Source: Isoetes engelmannii (taxonomy: Eukaryota > Streptophyta > Lycopodiopsida > Isoetales > Isoetaceae). From it: a stretch of 29,220 nt of DNA. Made by a program: the position numbers and the translations under genes. Below are positions 1-12,000 of this stretch, one piece after another. Each line of letters starts with the position of its first letter. Positions within the stretch are counted from its first letter, which is position 1. Location of the stretch: positions 1 to 29,220 of the forward strand of contig JAANSK020022245.1 in assembly GCA_011763485.2 (NCBI GenBank). Reading direction: 5' to 3'. The notes below the pieces were generated by a model. The model was not told the origin of the DNA. It ran no database searches and saw only the letters and a list, made by a program, of their open reading frames with translations.

Positions 1-13
1 GAGTAACAATAGC

Positions 14-54
14 AGGAGGGAGGGAGGGAGGGAGGGAGGGAGGGAGGGAGGGAG
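14..54. repeat. (AGGG)n microsatellite
   Basis: About ten uninterrupted tetranucleotide units of AGGG lie at the left edge of the window. It is a simple repeat and probably length-variable. On the gene's strand it reads as a C/T-rich tract. Confidence 0.95.
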
Positions 55-960
55 GCCCTCGTGGGTTTAGTCTGCTTTTATGCTAGGGTTTACCACATTA
101 TTAGCTGCATATGCATTATCATGGAGAGAAGGTTTTCTAAACCAAAACCCATAGAGGCAGCCCACTGAGATGCCTTTGCGAACCAACATTCTTTGATGCC
201 CTCCTCAGCCAACCTTTTTGAGAACTTAAAGCTGATAATGCTGCGTCCAGTGGTTGCAAATTCTGCTAAAATGATTGGATACAGCACAGATGCTTTGGTT
301 ATAATCATTTTGGATAAGAAACATGCTTGGAGCCTATTGCATCCATTCCTTGGCTACCACTCCAACTCCCACACCAAACCTCCATGAAAAGCGGCTGGTC
401 TGACCAAAGTATTGAAGAGATTTGTAAGATCAAAATCTCTCTACAAATCAATGGATTGAGAACCCTTTTATCCTAGAGAAATTTAATGCAGACGGATTGA
501 AGGAAGGAAAAGAGAGTTTTAATTACCAAAGATCCATAGGCCTATAAGACCACACAACTACAATAGATCACTTCTCGTCTAGAAATAAGCTCCAAGTGTG
601 CTACGAAAAAATAGTAAAGGAAAATAAAATGCAATAGGAAAAACATATGACACTGTCCACTCTGACGTTGGCATTCAACCCATTGTCGGTGGGTGAACTA
701 ATGGTAATAAATAGAGGTTTTTGAACTAAAGGGGGCACCACAAACCCTACAGACCACCAAATAATATCCCATCTCCCCTAACGTCTTCTGTGAAATTTTT
801 AATGCTGCTGCCTTCCTGTTTCTGGCATTCTGTGAAGTTGCCATTCAAGCAAATTTAAAATTTTCCCCCTTATTTTTATTGACATCGAGTGCACTATCAG
901 CAAGAAAGAGATCAGCACGTTGGCTCTTCTCCTGATGTAGCTGGCTTTTTCTGTTTTGAC
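55..960. other. Unassigned AT-rich stretch, probably MDN1 intron
   Basis: No recognisable gene. Short ORFs overlap on both strands at 90-387, but neither reading matches the midasin linker or any family I know. Since midasin needs about 2,500 more residues to the left, this stretch is most simply intronic sequence or inserted repeat. Small midasin exons could be missed here, because the linker is poorly conserved. Confidence 0.5.
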
Positions 961-969
961 TATGCTTAT

Positions 970-1096
970 ATAACATCTCTAGGAGGCAGTAAATGCGCCC
1001 CTAGCTGCACATGATTGCTGTATAAAATGGTCTCATAGACTCAAGTGGTCTCTCGTAGACGTTAATATAGACGTTAATATAATCTTTCTTTCGTTC
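970..1096 (+). repeat. Dispersed repeat copy A with (TTTC)n tail
   Basis: This stretch closely matches 9111-9231. Shared blocks include the hexadecamer around ggtctcatagac, a second tctc(g/a)tagac block, and the ending ttaatataatctttctttc. Both copies lie on the plus strand, antisense to MDN1, and end in a TTTC-rich tail. That is the look of a SINE or of the 3' end of a LINE of the kind that ends in a simple repeat. Copy A also has a 12-13 bp internal duplication (gacgttaatata) just before the tail. I cannot name the family, and target-site duplications were not evident by eye. Confidence 0.6.
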
Positions 1097-1104
1097 TTTC
1101 TCAC

Positions 1105-1425
1105 TTGAATGATTGATTTTCACAGCATATATAGCCAAATGTCTCAGTTCCTGGAAGTAATAACTTTGAGTTGCCTTGCAGAAAATATTGTTCTATCTGC
1201 CCAATGTGGGAAGACCCAAGATCATACAATAAATTGGGTCTTGACCAGGTTCATCCAATCTCATACATCCCCTGAAAATATTTTTCTAGGCATTGTTTCT
1301 TTCTGTTAAGAATTACATTTGGAACCACCCAAGTTAAGGGGATCCATTTCTGCAGAAAAACAATTCAAAGCCAAGAGTTCTAACCACATCACTAAATGAG
1401 CATATCGAACTTTGTGTAGAAGGAT
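1105..1425 (-). CDS. MDN1: Possible midasin exons 36-37 (linker)
   Basis: Two short candidate exons continue the gene leftwards. The first (1385-1425, 41 nt) follows a GACAG acceptor and ends before GTTAGA. The second (1105-1150, 46 nt) follows a TTCCAG acceptor and ends before GTGAGA. Phases fit: exon 35 ends in phase 1, 36 restores phase 0, and 37 starts in phase 0. The second reads ELRHLAIYAV, which resembles the conserved linker segment around P-E-L-x-x-L-A-L-E-G in plant midasins, directly after the point where exon 35 ends. The first has little conservation. Both are too short to be sure of, and the TTTC-tailed repeat begins only a few bases beyond the second donor. Confidence 0.35.
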
Positions 1426-1615
1426 CTGTCAGCAAGCAAGGATTACTATTTTAATTGGATTAAGAAATATATTCTGATTCAATGATTAATTCCAGCATTA
1501 CAAGTTTCATGTCGACTCAACGTCCTGTATCTACATAGTACATACTAATAACTTCCTGTTTACATACTGGGAAGTTAAACTTCAAAAAAGAAAGCAACTG
1601 AAAGGACAGAAGTAC

Positions 1616-3029
1616 CTTTTTGTCGGCTATCTACCCACACTGCACGAATACAAGCCACAACCTTCATACTATGTTCATATAGTTTTTCTGAGCGAGCCAT
1701 TCTTGGATGTCCACCAAATTTCCAGAGATAGGGTGGCGAATAAACAGATTTGAACTCTAGTCCCTCGTTTAGTAGTTGCATCGAAGATGACAAGGTCCTC
1801 CAAACCTGGGAGTGACAACACTTGTAGCCCATTGCTGTAATGATAAAGAACACACAACAAGCAAAACCTTTACCTCATCATTTGTATAAGGCCTTATTTC
1901 AGAGAGGCTATGCGTCAATGACTTCCAGCAAAACAAAAAACCTTCAAACTGGAAATTGTTTGTGTTGGCAGATCCCCAGAGGTGTTTGTGCCAGTTGAGC
2001 ACTTCGTCGTATTTCGCCTTCAGCAGCATATCAAAACCAACAATGGTAAGGACGTAGTCTTCAAACCTCCTGAGTGAACACAGAAAAGGATACAACCAAA
2101 GCACTACTTTCTGATAATCTGAAATGGAGTATGGACGTAAAATCTGAAGATGGTTGAAATACGACTGTTCAATCAAAGTTGCAGAGCCACGTGGCCCATC
2201 CTTCAAGGAATTTTCCAACACCATGTCTTCCAGAGTCCACTGGAAAATGCTTTTCCTCACACATATTATTCGTCTTGCACAATTTGCCATATCAGTTGTC
2301 CCAAAAGCAGCCTGAAACAGATTCTCTTGCTTATATAAACTGTTGCTGCTCACAAACTTAGCGCAGAAAGCTGAGAGAGGATGACTTATTTCCTTCTCCA
2401 AAACGAGTGCTATAAATTTCGAAGTACTGCAATATTTTCCTGTTTTTACTGAGAGGTAATGCAACCACTGCAGGTAATGCTGTATAGTTGTTAAGGCTCC
2501 CTGTTCCAATACCCAAAGTGCTGCATGATGCAACATCTGGGCAGATATACCTATGTCATCACCTGGCATACAACCACTTATATCTGATTCTGGATCTAAA
2601 AGGGCCCGAAACAGACCTGCAGGTAAAAATGGTGCTAGATCTTTTGCAGATCGTAAGAAATCTACTTTCTCCTTCCTATCATGTAATACTTGCTGCCATT
2701 GACTATACATGCTCCAGGCAAAAACCCTGACACTCAAGTTCTCAAAAAACATGCTATCTTGCCGAATAGTGGACTCCACTGACCTCCAACAATAATCACG
2801 GAGACATAGCGGACGAGGCCATCCTCCTGGGACATACAGCGGGGCACCTGCAAACTCTTGAAAAGATAAAACATTGCTAAGATGGCGATGAAATACATCC
2901 TTAGCAGCTTCTCTATCATTGGTAGAATCAAAATAAACCAAATATAGCTGTTCCCAGCTGCATTTTAAGCTCCAGGATAATTTGAAGCCTTTCTCGAGCA
3001 ATATGCAAAATAGATTGACCCACAGAGAT
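1616..3029 (-). CDS. MDN1: Midasin linker domain, beginning (exons 34-35)
   Basis: The rest of exon 34 and exon 35 encode the first 450 or so residues of the long helical linker that follows the AAA+ ring. Landmarks shared with plant midasins are YVPGGWPRPLCLRDYCWRS and the tryptophan-rich ALWVLEQGALTTIQHYLQWL. Exon 35 (1805-1616) contains SPPYLWKFGGHPRMARSEKL, the counterpart of the conserved L-W-x-x-G-G-H-P motif. The intron between the two exons is 68 nt; a nearer acceptor at 1835 would make a 39-nt intron and run into a stop. Exon 35 ends AAAAG|GTACTT in phase 1, so translation continues beyond it. Confidence 0.9.
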
Positions 3030-6000
3030 AGCTCTTTCAAGCTTATTGCATGAAAGCCACAAGCTTTCTCTGCCATCTGAACCATCTTTGTGTGGGTTCT
3101 ACAGATTGCTTCTACCAAAACTATGCTTGGAATCCCAGCCGAGATGACCATCCTCTTCATGTCATGAAAGGTGATTGTGGACTCTTTCACCAAACTTTCC
3201 TGGGGAGCTACCATATCTGGATGCATCATATATATTTCAACTCCTCGATTCCTCATGGCTCTGGAAACCTCTCCATAACTCGTGTCAACAGTGAGAAACA
3301 AACGAAAATTAGAACTCGCAGAGATAGTCATGGCCTGCCCATCCACAAGACCACGCTCATTGATCGTTATGTTGCCAGAGGGCTCCACAAGGGGGTTCAA
3401 TCTATCAAGAACCTAAAACATCAGAAGAGATATAAGCACACAAAACTCAAAATTTTAACGGTTAGAATTACTTCATTCAACATCTATTTACTTACCGTAG
3501 GACTACAAAAATTGGCATTCTCAAGCAAGACCCACTCTCCTCTTTCGAGTGCCCTCAGAAGATCACCATCAACCCACTCAAACTGCCGTGAATTGGATTG
3601 CTTGAGCATCCTTTGGAACTTCTCTAAAGAAGCCTCAAGCTTTTGTAAGCATATTACAAGGTCTTTAGAATTAAAGTTTGAAGTAACTTGTTTAACCTGC
3701 CCCAAAATCTGTATAAGCATCTTCACTCTTTTCTCTACCTCAGAAGCTTCTATACCTTTTACTACAAACCCCTGTTTCCTTAATGCAGCCCAGCCATCCA
3801 GTATGGACTTAACTGCAGCAACTTTCCTCTCTGCTGCCATGGAAGATGCATGTGTTGCTGTCAGAATAACACTACAAGCTAAAATTAGAACAGAGTGTGC
3901 TTCTGAAGTTAGTTCTTGCCAGTGTCGAGCATTATCATGTTGTTCAAAACAACCCAACAACTCAGTGGTATCTGTGGCACTTGACAGAGGGAGTTCATGC
4001 AAAATATTTCCAGTTATGCTTGCTAACCATCGGACTAAGGATGTTTTTCCAGTTTTTGAAGGCCCCACCAGGATACACATCCAATTCTTCTGAATACAGT
4101 GCATCATACATTCAAGGCGCTTTGTAAAACCTGGTAGCAAGCATAGCTGCTTAGAGACGTCCTTTTCATTCCACGAATAAAGACTGCGCTCCAGATTTGC
4201 ATGCCCAACATGCAACCCAAGAGGAGTTATGGCAACTTTAGGAGAAATATCAAATTCTGGGGACATGCCAAATACATCCTGGAATAACCTTTTCGTGTAT
4301 AAACGGTCCTCCTTTGTACGCAAACGCTGGAGATAGATTACATCTAAGAAATATGCCACGGCTTCTATTCCATCAAGGCTGGAAATCCCTGCATAAAATA
4401 CACCTTTCTGATTATTATACTCACCTTACAAGGTAAATTTTTACGTCTTGGTGAATGTAACTAACCTTCGATTAGCCTACACCAACGCAGTATATCTCGC
4501 AAATTGAACTCCCAGGGTGAGCCTAATTGGCCAAACTCGTGATTTATCATAATTTTTTCATGTACCATGGCATTGAACTTCACCATCTTCGCAAGCAATT
4601 CTTCTGGAATTGAAGGATGCAATGAATGTGAAATGAATAGAAAATCAGCATGTGACAAGGTTTCCACGAACACCTGTTAAATAATTCTCAGGTAAATATG
4701 GTTTACAGTGTCGATAGCAATAAATAACCCTAAATGATGATTTAAATTGGAACCTTTGTAAAACGATTTAGAAAAGATTTTGGGAGACCTTTACGGCCAC
4801 CTCCCTCATTTAACGGATTTTGACAGCCAAATACTCGAAAAGATGTAGAGCATTTGAATGTCTGGCCCAATTCGGGAATAAATACCTCCCCTCTATGATC
4901 GAGGCAAGAGTTGAGTCCCTGCATTTATCAACAGAGAACTTGAGATAAAGAATAGTTAAGGAGAACATTTATTTAAAAAATAAAATCTGTCTATGTCTCT
5001 CATGAATTGGATAAAATCTGTCTATGTCTCTCATGAATTGGGGATATGTAAGAGCATAGGAATTAAATCTAGACTGGTCTCCTGTACCTGCATGGTCAGA
5101 CTTGAGGATAATATAATATGGAACAGTAAGAGACTTAATTGACCTACATAACAATGCGTTATATATTGCAAACCTCTAGCACTGACTGTGATGCAAGATT
5201 CAATTCATCAAGAAGTATCCAACTCCCATCTTTTAGTGCCTGCAATATAGCATAATTAGCTTGGGAAATTGAAGAAATAAATTTGCTGAGTAAAATTTGA
5301 TGAATTCAAAACGCGCCAACCACGAGATCCTACAAATAAGACAAATTTCTCAAATAGATTTGCTGCACACCAACAGTAAAGCATTGAAGGGCAGCTGATG
5401 CTCGACTAGAGATTGAATATATGTACGCACAAATTGCTGTTGTATACAAATTATACTCATTTAAAAACTTGCAATAATTATCTCTTTTCCAAAAATTAGA
5501 ATATGAAATTTATCTATAATGGCCTTTCCAACTCGCCTCTTTCTGATAAATTCACCTGTGCTCCTCACAACGGGGGTAACAGTGTAGTAGATTACTTGAT
5601 AGGGTCACCTTCATTTGTCAACAAAGTTGAGGAATATAGACGGCATCCCTCTATATGGCGACCACGTTCTCTGGCCTTTCACATAAAATCTTACATGTCT
5701 TATAGCCCTCACCACTAGAGACAGCCTTCTACCACCAGTTTGACTTATAAACCATAACTAACCTCTCCAATCATTCATGACTAGGAATCAATCATTGGAC
5801 AATACTTGAGAAGAAAGCCTAAGTTCGCAGAATCATTATATCAAGCTGCTCTATATACCTTCCAAACAAAGTGCGGGCCAAAAAGCCCCAAACCAACAGA
5901 AGGCAGATGCCGTAGAATGGGTAGTTTGACGAGGACTACAAGGCTCTCCATAAACAGCTCAAATACGGTTTGACTTGTGCCACAAGTCAGTTGCAGCCTC

Positions 6001-9000
6001 TAAGAAAGCTATAAACAGTTGATCAAGAGGAAGAAGCAGGCTTTTGAACACAAAGTGCGAGAGGACATGCTGAGTTAGAAGACAACTGGCAAAGTAAACT
6101 AATGTTGATAAAACCAGCCTCCCCACTCAAAGACCTCCAGGTTTGGAAGTCTTATGCCACATCTCTTTTAGATGTCTCCAGGTAGAAGACACTAATAGGA
6201 AAAGGAAGTCAGAAGGGTCTGCTGGAAGCACTCAGAAAATGGCCAAAAAGGTTAAGAAAGGACAGGAGATAGATGTTGAAGACTTGTTGTATTATTTGGT
6301 CTCATATTCGAGAATGTTTTTTTCTGTCTGTCTCCTCTGGCCATAACAATAAAATCACATCTTATCCCACTAGGCCTTCATTATGCAGCATAGCATGGCA
6401 GCAACCATATATGATCCCATTTAAACCCCTCGTTCTATATGGGCAATATGCTATTATGCAGCTTCCAGATTTAACAACACCTCCATAATGCTATATATGC
6501 CGTATTTCCATCCTCATTTAACGTAAATCATTGCTTTGGGCAGAATGCTAATCCCATGTAAACGATGTCAAAAATGATAGGAGTATCTTTTACATTAACA
6601 TACCTTTAAGAAAATACCATCTGACCACTGGAATTCTCCTCCTCTTCCACCTTCTATGGGTAGTTCTGATCCAAATAAGTCCATAATGTCTGTCTGCATG
6701 AAAAGGAGTATTGAATCTTGTAGTCTATCAGGCCGCATATGATGCGCAAAACAGAAGCATATGATCTCCAAAATCTTTGTACTCTGTGTGAGGAAATAAA
6801 TGATTTTTACATGCACCTACGTTCACTACATGCCTCCTTCTAAAGCTTGTGATATTGGCTGGAAAAGACAAATTAGTAAACCAGCAAAAACGGCACCTGC
6901 TCAGAAAGGTTAATTCGGACTAGAGAATGGCCAGAATGTTTTGCAATAGCAGTAACAAGGCTGGTTTTCCCCACACCAGGGCTTCCTTCAATTAGCACTG
7001 CAACAAATAGCAAGTAATACAGGTCATAAATACACAATATGACGCAAGCATAGGATAACAGCCAAATCTCTAACTTGCCTGGCTTCTTAAGCTGCATTGC
7101 GCGGAATATCCTCAAGGCATTATTACAAGTGGTTGGTGCACCGAACTCAAAGTGACTATCATCTACAGAATCTACAGAACTAGGACCTGAAAGTAACAAG
7201 AAGAAGTAAGTCCACAAAAAGACCCTTCCAATCTTCTAAAAAGATACCAACTAAAGTAACAAGAAGAAGTAAGTCCACAAAAAGACCCTTCCAATCTTCT
7301 AAAAAGATACCAACTGCTTCAACACAATGTATTCTACTACACTAGTAGAAAATGGCAGCGCATGCTACTGTTCCTACACTCTTTCACTTTCCTTTTCTTT
7401 TGCTTGCCTTGTCCCTAGTGGGTACTAGAAGTAACAGTATACCTATTCCAATGTAAAATGGATGAATGCCAACTTTGCATCTGGACTCTCTCTCATCAGC
7501 TGTTTGATGCTTAATTTTGGATAGAGTACATCTGTTCTTATTTAAAAGAATATCTGAAACTTCAGCCTTTGCATCCTGGATAACATAATATGAAGTCAGT
7601 AAGACATGTTAGTAAATAAGTGCATCTGACAACCACTTACTTCTGGTAGCATCTGTAGCAAATACTTGACACAATTATCTTTTAATTGGGCAGCAGACCC
7701 ACTTGATAACCCTGTACCTGTGACACCAATCACCTTAAACAACCTGTGCTCCAAACCAAGAAAAACTGCATGGAAGAAAAATGTTCCTTTACAGAATAAA
7801 TGGCCTTTTACAGTGTACTCACCCAATTGTAGACCATCAAGGAGGACAAGGAAGGCCCCATGCATAAATGCACCATATTTGCCGATGTCCTCGTGTGCAC
7901 TTTTTATAAACGATACCCATGATAGAAGATCTCTAATAGAAAGTAGCTTCCCATTTTCTTGACTATCTTGGAACCACTGGAAAATGATGAGAGCAACTAT
8001 GAGAATTGACAAACACCAGACTCCATCGCCCACAACTTTCAGGAAGTTATTACCTTCCAGAATTCTAAAAGGGGGTCCACCAGGCAACTGAGGTGATTTC
8101 TTGGTAACCTATAATAAAGATACTAAAACTTTCAACAGGCAATGAAAACAATCAAACAAACAAACATCACCACATAAGATAACAACCACCTATTAAGGAC
8201 AATGCTTCTCAAATCATCATCATCGGTGACTGGAGGAACCCAGATCTCAGTGAAACGGTTTCTAAGTGCTGGGGACAGCTCTTTTTTTCCGAAATCTCCA
8301 CCTGGATTCATTGTAGCAAATAAACGGAACTTAGGATGTGCAATGATATGTTCCAGACAAGAACCACCCTTTTCTGCGAGCACCTGTATCAGATGGATAT
8401 GTCAGCTGTACACACATAGTAACTGCGAACTTGGATAAATGTCATATATATACATTGTTAATCTACACCATCCTGAAGTCCTACTACAAAAAGATGTTAT
8501 AATACTCCGAAGACCTATCCAGCAGTTGAGCTCCAAAAACCAGCATAAGATCAGCATGTTTCATATTCCATTCTTCATTCATAAATGAGGCCTGCTTATC
8601 TACAACACCCTTCAACATGGTTGACAGAACATGAGGATCTGTGTCTGGAAGGGGCAAGGATTGACCCTCAAACACATCAATGTTCGTAAGATATGAAACA
8701 AGCCATGATTCAGACGAAAAGATTCTGTTTGGCTGACCATCCAGTGCTCAAAAAGGAGGGGAAAAGCAAAAGAAAAAACTTGGGCTTATCATGTTGGTAG
8801 TCAAATAGAATTCTGACTAGACTAGTTGGTCAACAGACCAACAGCCTTTGTTCCACTCATTTTCTTACTTACCCACAAAAGTATAAATTTAGGATTCCTA
8901 TTTTCTCTGTTTTCCTGGACCATCTTATCCGACCTCAAAAGGGGTAACCATGCAAGTGTCTAGAAGAAGAAAACGGGCTGTAAAGGAAAAACATAAACAG

Positions 9001-12000
9001 TTCTTTAAGAGAGAAAACCAGTCTGACCTCACTTTATACTTTGATCCCGTGGCCAAGAAGAAGACAAAAGTTTCCTGATTTCATCATTTTAGTTTTCTTT
9101 TCATTTTAAAGCAATACCTCTAGAAGGCTACAAATGCCCCATTAGCTGTACATGATTGGTGTATATTTGGTCTCATAGACCAAAGTGGTCTCTCATAGAC
9201 CTTAATATAATCTTTCTTTCTTTCTTTATCAAGAGGTTATCACAATTTGTAAGAGTTATATTTTCTTTTCAGCAAGGATCTACACTCGATATACAGTGGC
9301 ATGCGTCTCTTACCGCTGAATGGACATCCTGGAACAGGAAAATAGCCTCCTTGTATCATTGGAAGACAACACCCTTACAAGTAAAGTTGTTCATATTCAG
9401 CAAAGCCTAAATTTAAGAAAAACCTTACTGATGTCCCCAAGACAACTCTAACATGCATAGACCATTTTAATTTAGAAAACAAAGAAGCCAAACAGACGTG
9501 CTTAGAATGTCCAGGCACCTACCAGGGTACGTTTTGTCTCCAATACACTGTTTAGCCTCTCAAGCACACTGTCATCAGCAAGAGATATCTCGTCTATAAG
9601 AAAAAGATCACCATTTCGCATAGCTTCTACAAGAGGTCCATCATGCCAAACAAAAAGTGATTGCCAATCTCTTTGTAGTCCAGTCAACTGTCCCTCAAGT
9701 TCCTCCACCATTTTCATTTCTTGCGACACAGGATCGTCTGACTCGTCAATCTTATCTTTTTCATCTTTCAATGCATTTCGAATTACAGGTAATGTGGAGG
9801 CAGAATCTTCAATTTTAAGGGATATCTGAACACCGAATAAGAATTTATAACATATACAACATACCTCATCGTAAACATAGCAAAACAGAACCGGAGGAAG
9901 TACCTGGTCTATGAGATGGCCCTGAAATAAGCTTGTTTGCACTAACTGTGATAATATATGCTTATACTTTAAGGCAACATTCTCCCGATCGCGGACCGGA
10001 CGGAAACCCTATAACATGCACCCTTAAGCTTAGGATACATGCATCGTCTTAAATCAACAATAAATTTGTATTTTGTTTGTGACAATGCACAAAGCTTTGA
10101 CAAGCATATGCTAATTCAGTTTACCCCAAGAAAGTCAGATGTTTCAGTATGTTGATGGCAATTGATGATGTGCAGATGCTCGCCAAGTGACAAAGACAGT
10201 AATTGGCAGACAGTAGTTTTTCCACATCCAGTCTCGCCAACAAGAAGCACTGGCTCCTGATGGTCATACGACTGCTCCAACAGATGAAACAACCGTCTCA
10301 TGCTCTTTGTCCAGACAATCCTACACAAAAAGCAAGAAAATTATTGAGTGCCTGTGTTAATAAATTAACTAGTAGATCATGTGCTCATACTCTCCAAAGG
10401 AGGACATATTTGGATGCTCTTTCAAACTTTGAATTCGTTCAAGCCTTGGTGAATTGTAGAACTGTCATGTTAAAAATTCTTCTTAGTTGACAATACATCT
10501 GCCTTGACTCCACTAAAACCACAAGAAACACACCTCATTGTAGATCCTTGTTACTTCAAGCTTTACACGCATGTGTTTTTCAATGGTTTTCTGCACAATC
10601 AATTTCTCGTTCTCATCTCTTAACCTTTCTGCAAGTAACAGATATCCACTCCAAGCAAGGTCTTCATATGATATACCTTGCTTCTTGTGCCTCTCTGCCC
10701 ATCGGAAAAGATCACGTGGCGTGATAAAACCATGTTTTCCAGCAAAAACTTTGCTACCTTGACGATGCCTTTGTAAGTCTTTCATCACCTCAACCATCTT
10801 CTTAGCATAGCTAGGTGGGAGACCACAACGCTTTTCAAGTATTGTACATAGTTCATCTTCAGGGATGTCATCAACATGGAGCTCCATAAAACGATTACGA
10901 AATGCTCGAGAAAGAACTTTCCGACCGCCATATATACCAGGGGGATTTTGTGTTGCGAACAGCATGAAGTGTGGATGAGGCTTCACAGTTACTTGCAGCT
11001 CTGGCACAAATAGCTCCCTATTATCATCAAGCAATCGATTTAATGCTTCCAGAACATCAGAAGGAGCTAAATTAAGCTCATCCAAGACAATCCAGTACCC
11101 CTTTCGAACAGCCTCCACTAAAATTCCCTCCTGGAAAACAAGCTTCCCTGTACTGTCAGTCATGTATGTCCCAAGATATTCCTGTAAATCTGTGTGCTCA
11201 TGATTGTTGATTCGGACAAATGAGTGACCAGTTTTAGTTGCCAAATATTCCACCAAGCTTGTCTTGCCACTAGAAGTTGGCCCCTGAAGAAGAATAGGAT
11301 ACTTCCGGACAAAGACTGCTCTTGCTAAGTTCTTCAAATGCTCGCTCACACTTTCTGTTACAATATAGTGTTCAAAAAATGACTCACTTCGTGCCTCAGG
11401 TCCAGCTTCCAACCAAAACTGTCCAATAGGAACATGATTTGCACTTGGCTGATTTGAAAGTTTTGTCAACAACTGGGAGAAACCCTTAGAAGAGGCGGCA
11501 TTTCTTAATAATGTTGACATGATAAGCTTCTCCATTATAATGCGACTCGAGTGCTCCAAAAGAGTACAAAAGGACATACATATTCCATCATATAATGCTC
11601 TATAAAACCCATATATAGGCATTGAATCCCGAGTAAACTCGAGCGCACGTGTAAGGGACCGCAGGCTATATTGAGGCCTCTGTCCAGCACCATCAAGTAA
11701 CCGCGCATCAGCTTCACTCCTGGCTCTAAGGTAAAAATCAACTATATCCTCGACAGGAGGATTAGGAAGTGCACCTTCCAAGTATTGAAAGACAAGTGAA
11801 TGAAGGTCATCTTTGCAGCTCAACTCGTCAACATAAATTTCTGTGAATCGGTTTCTTAGAAGAATAGGAAGTTCGCGCTTGCCTACATCTGTGGCAGGGT
11901 TCATACAAGCAAATACTCGAAAATTTGCATGTCGAGGGATATTTTCTAAATCACCACGTTCAGTAAGACAAACTGAACCCGTCTCACCATCCACTATGCC

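Larger units (their letters stand above)
8384..9522 (-). other. MDN1: Intron 21 of MDN1 (long, repeat-bearing)
   Basis: This 1,139-nt intron interrupts the AAA4 module between Walker B (exon 21) and sensor 1 (exon 22). It contains a coding-like island at 8484-8760 and the dispersed repeat copy B at 9111-9231. The rest is AT-rich with no feature I recognise. Confidence 0.85.

Noticed and set aside
90-387. Overlapping ORFs on both strands at the left edge
   Set aside because: Neither reading resembles the midasin linker or a known transposon protein. Length alone is not evidence.
1835-1873. 39-nt intron between exons 34 and 35
   Set aside because: Too short for a plant intron, and the resulting frame runs into a stop. 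The acceptor at 1806-1807 gives a 68-nt intron and the conserved YSPPYLWKFGGHP reading.
3050-4093. 347-codon plus-strand ORF
   Set aside because: It is antisense to midasin exons 33-34 and crosses their intron. The minus-strand reading has conserved AAA6 motifs; this one has none.
7718-7770. Upstream acceptor for exon 25 (ATGCAG)
   Set aside because: It keeps the frame but leaves a 57-nt intron and adds about 16 residues not found in plant midasins. The GTCACAG acceptor is better.
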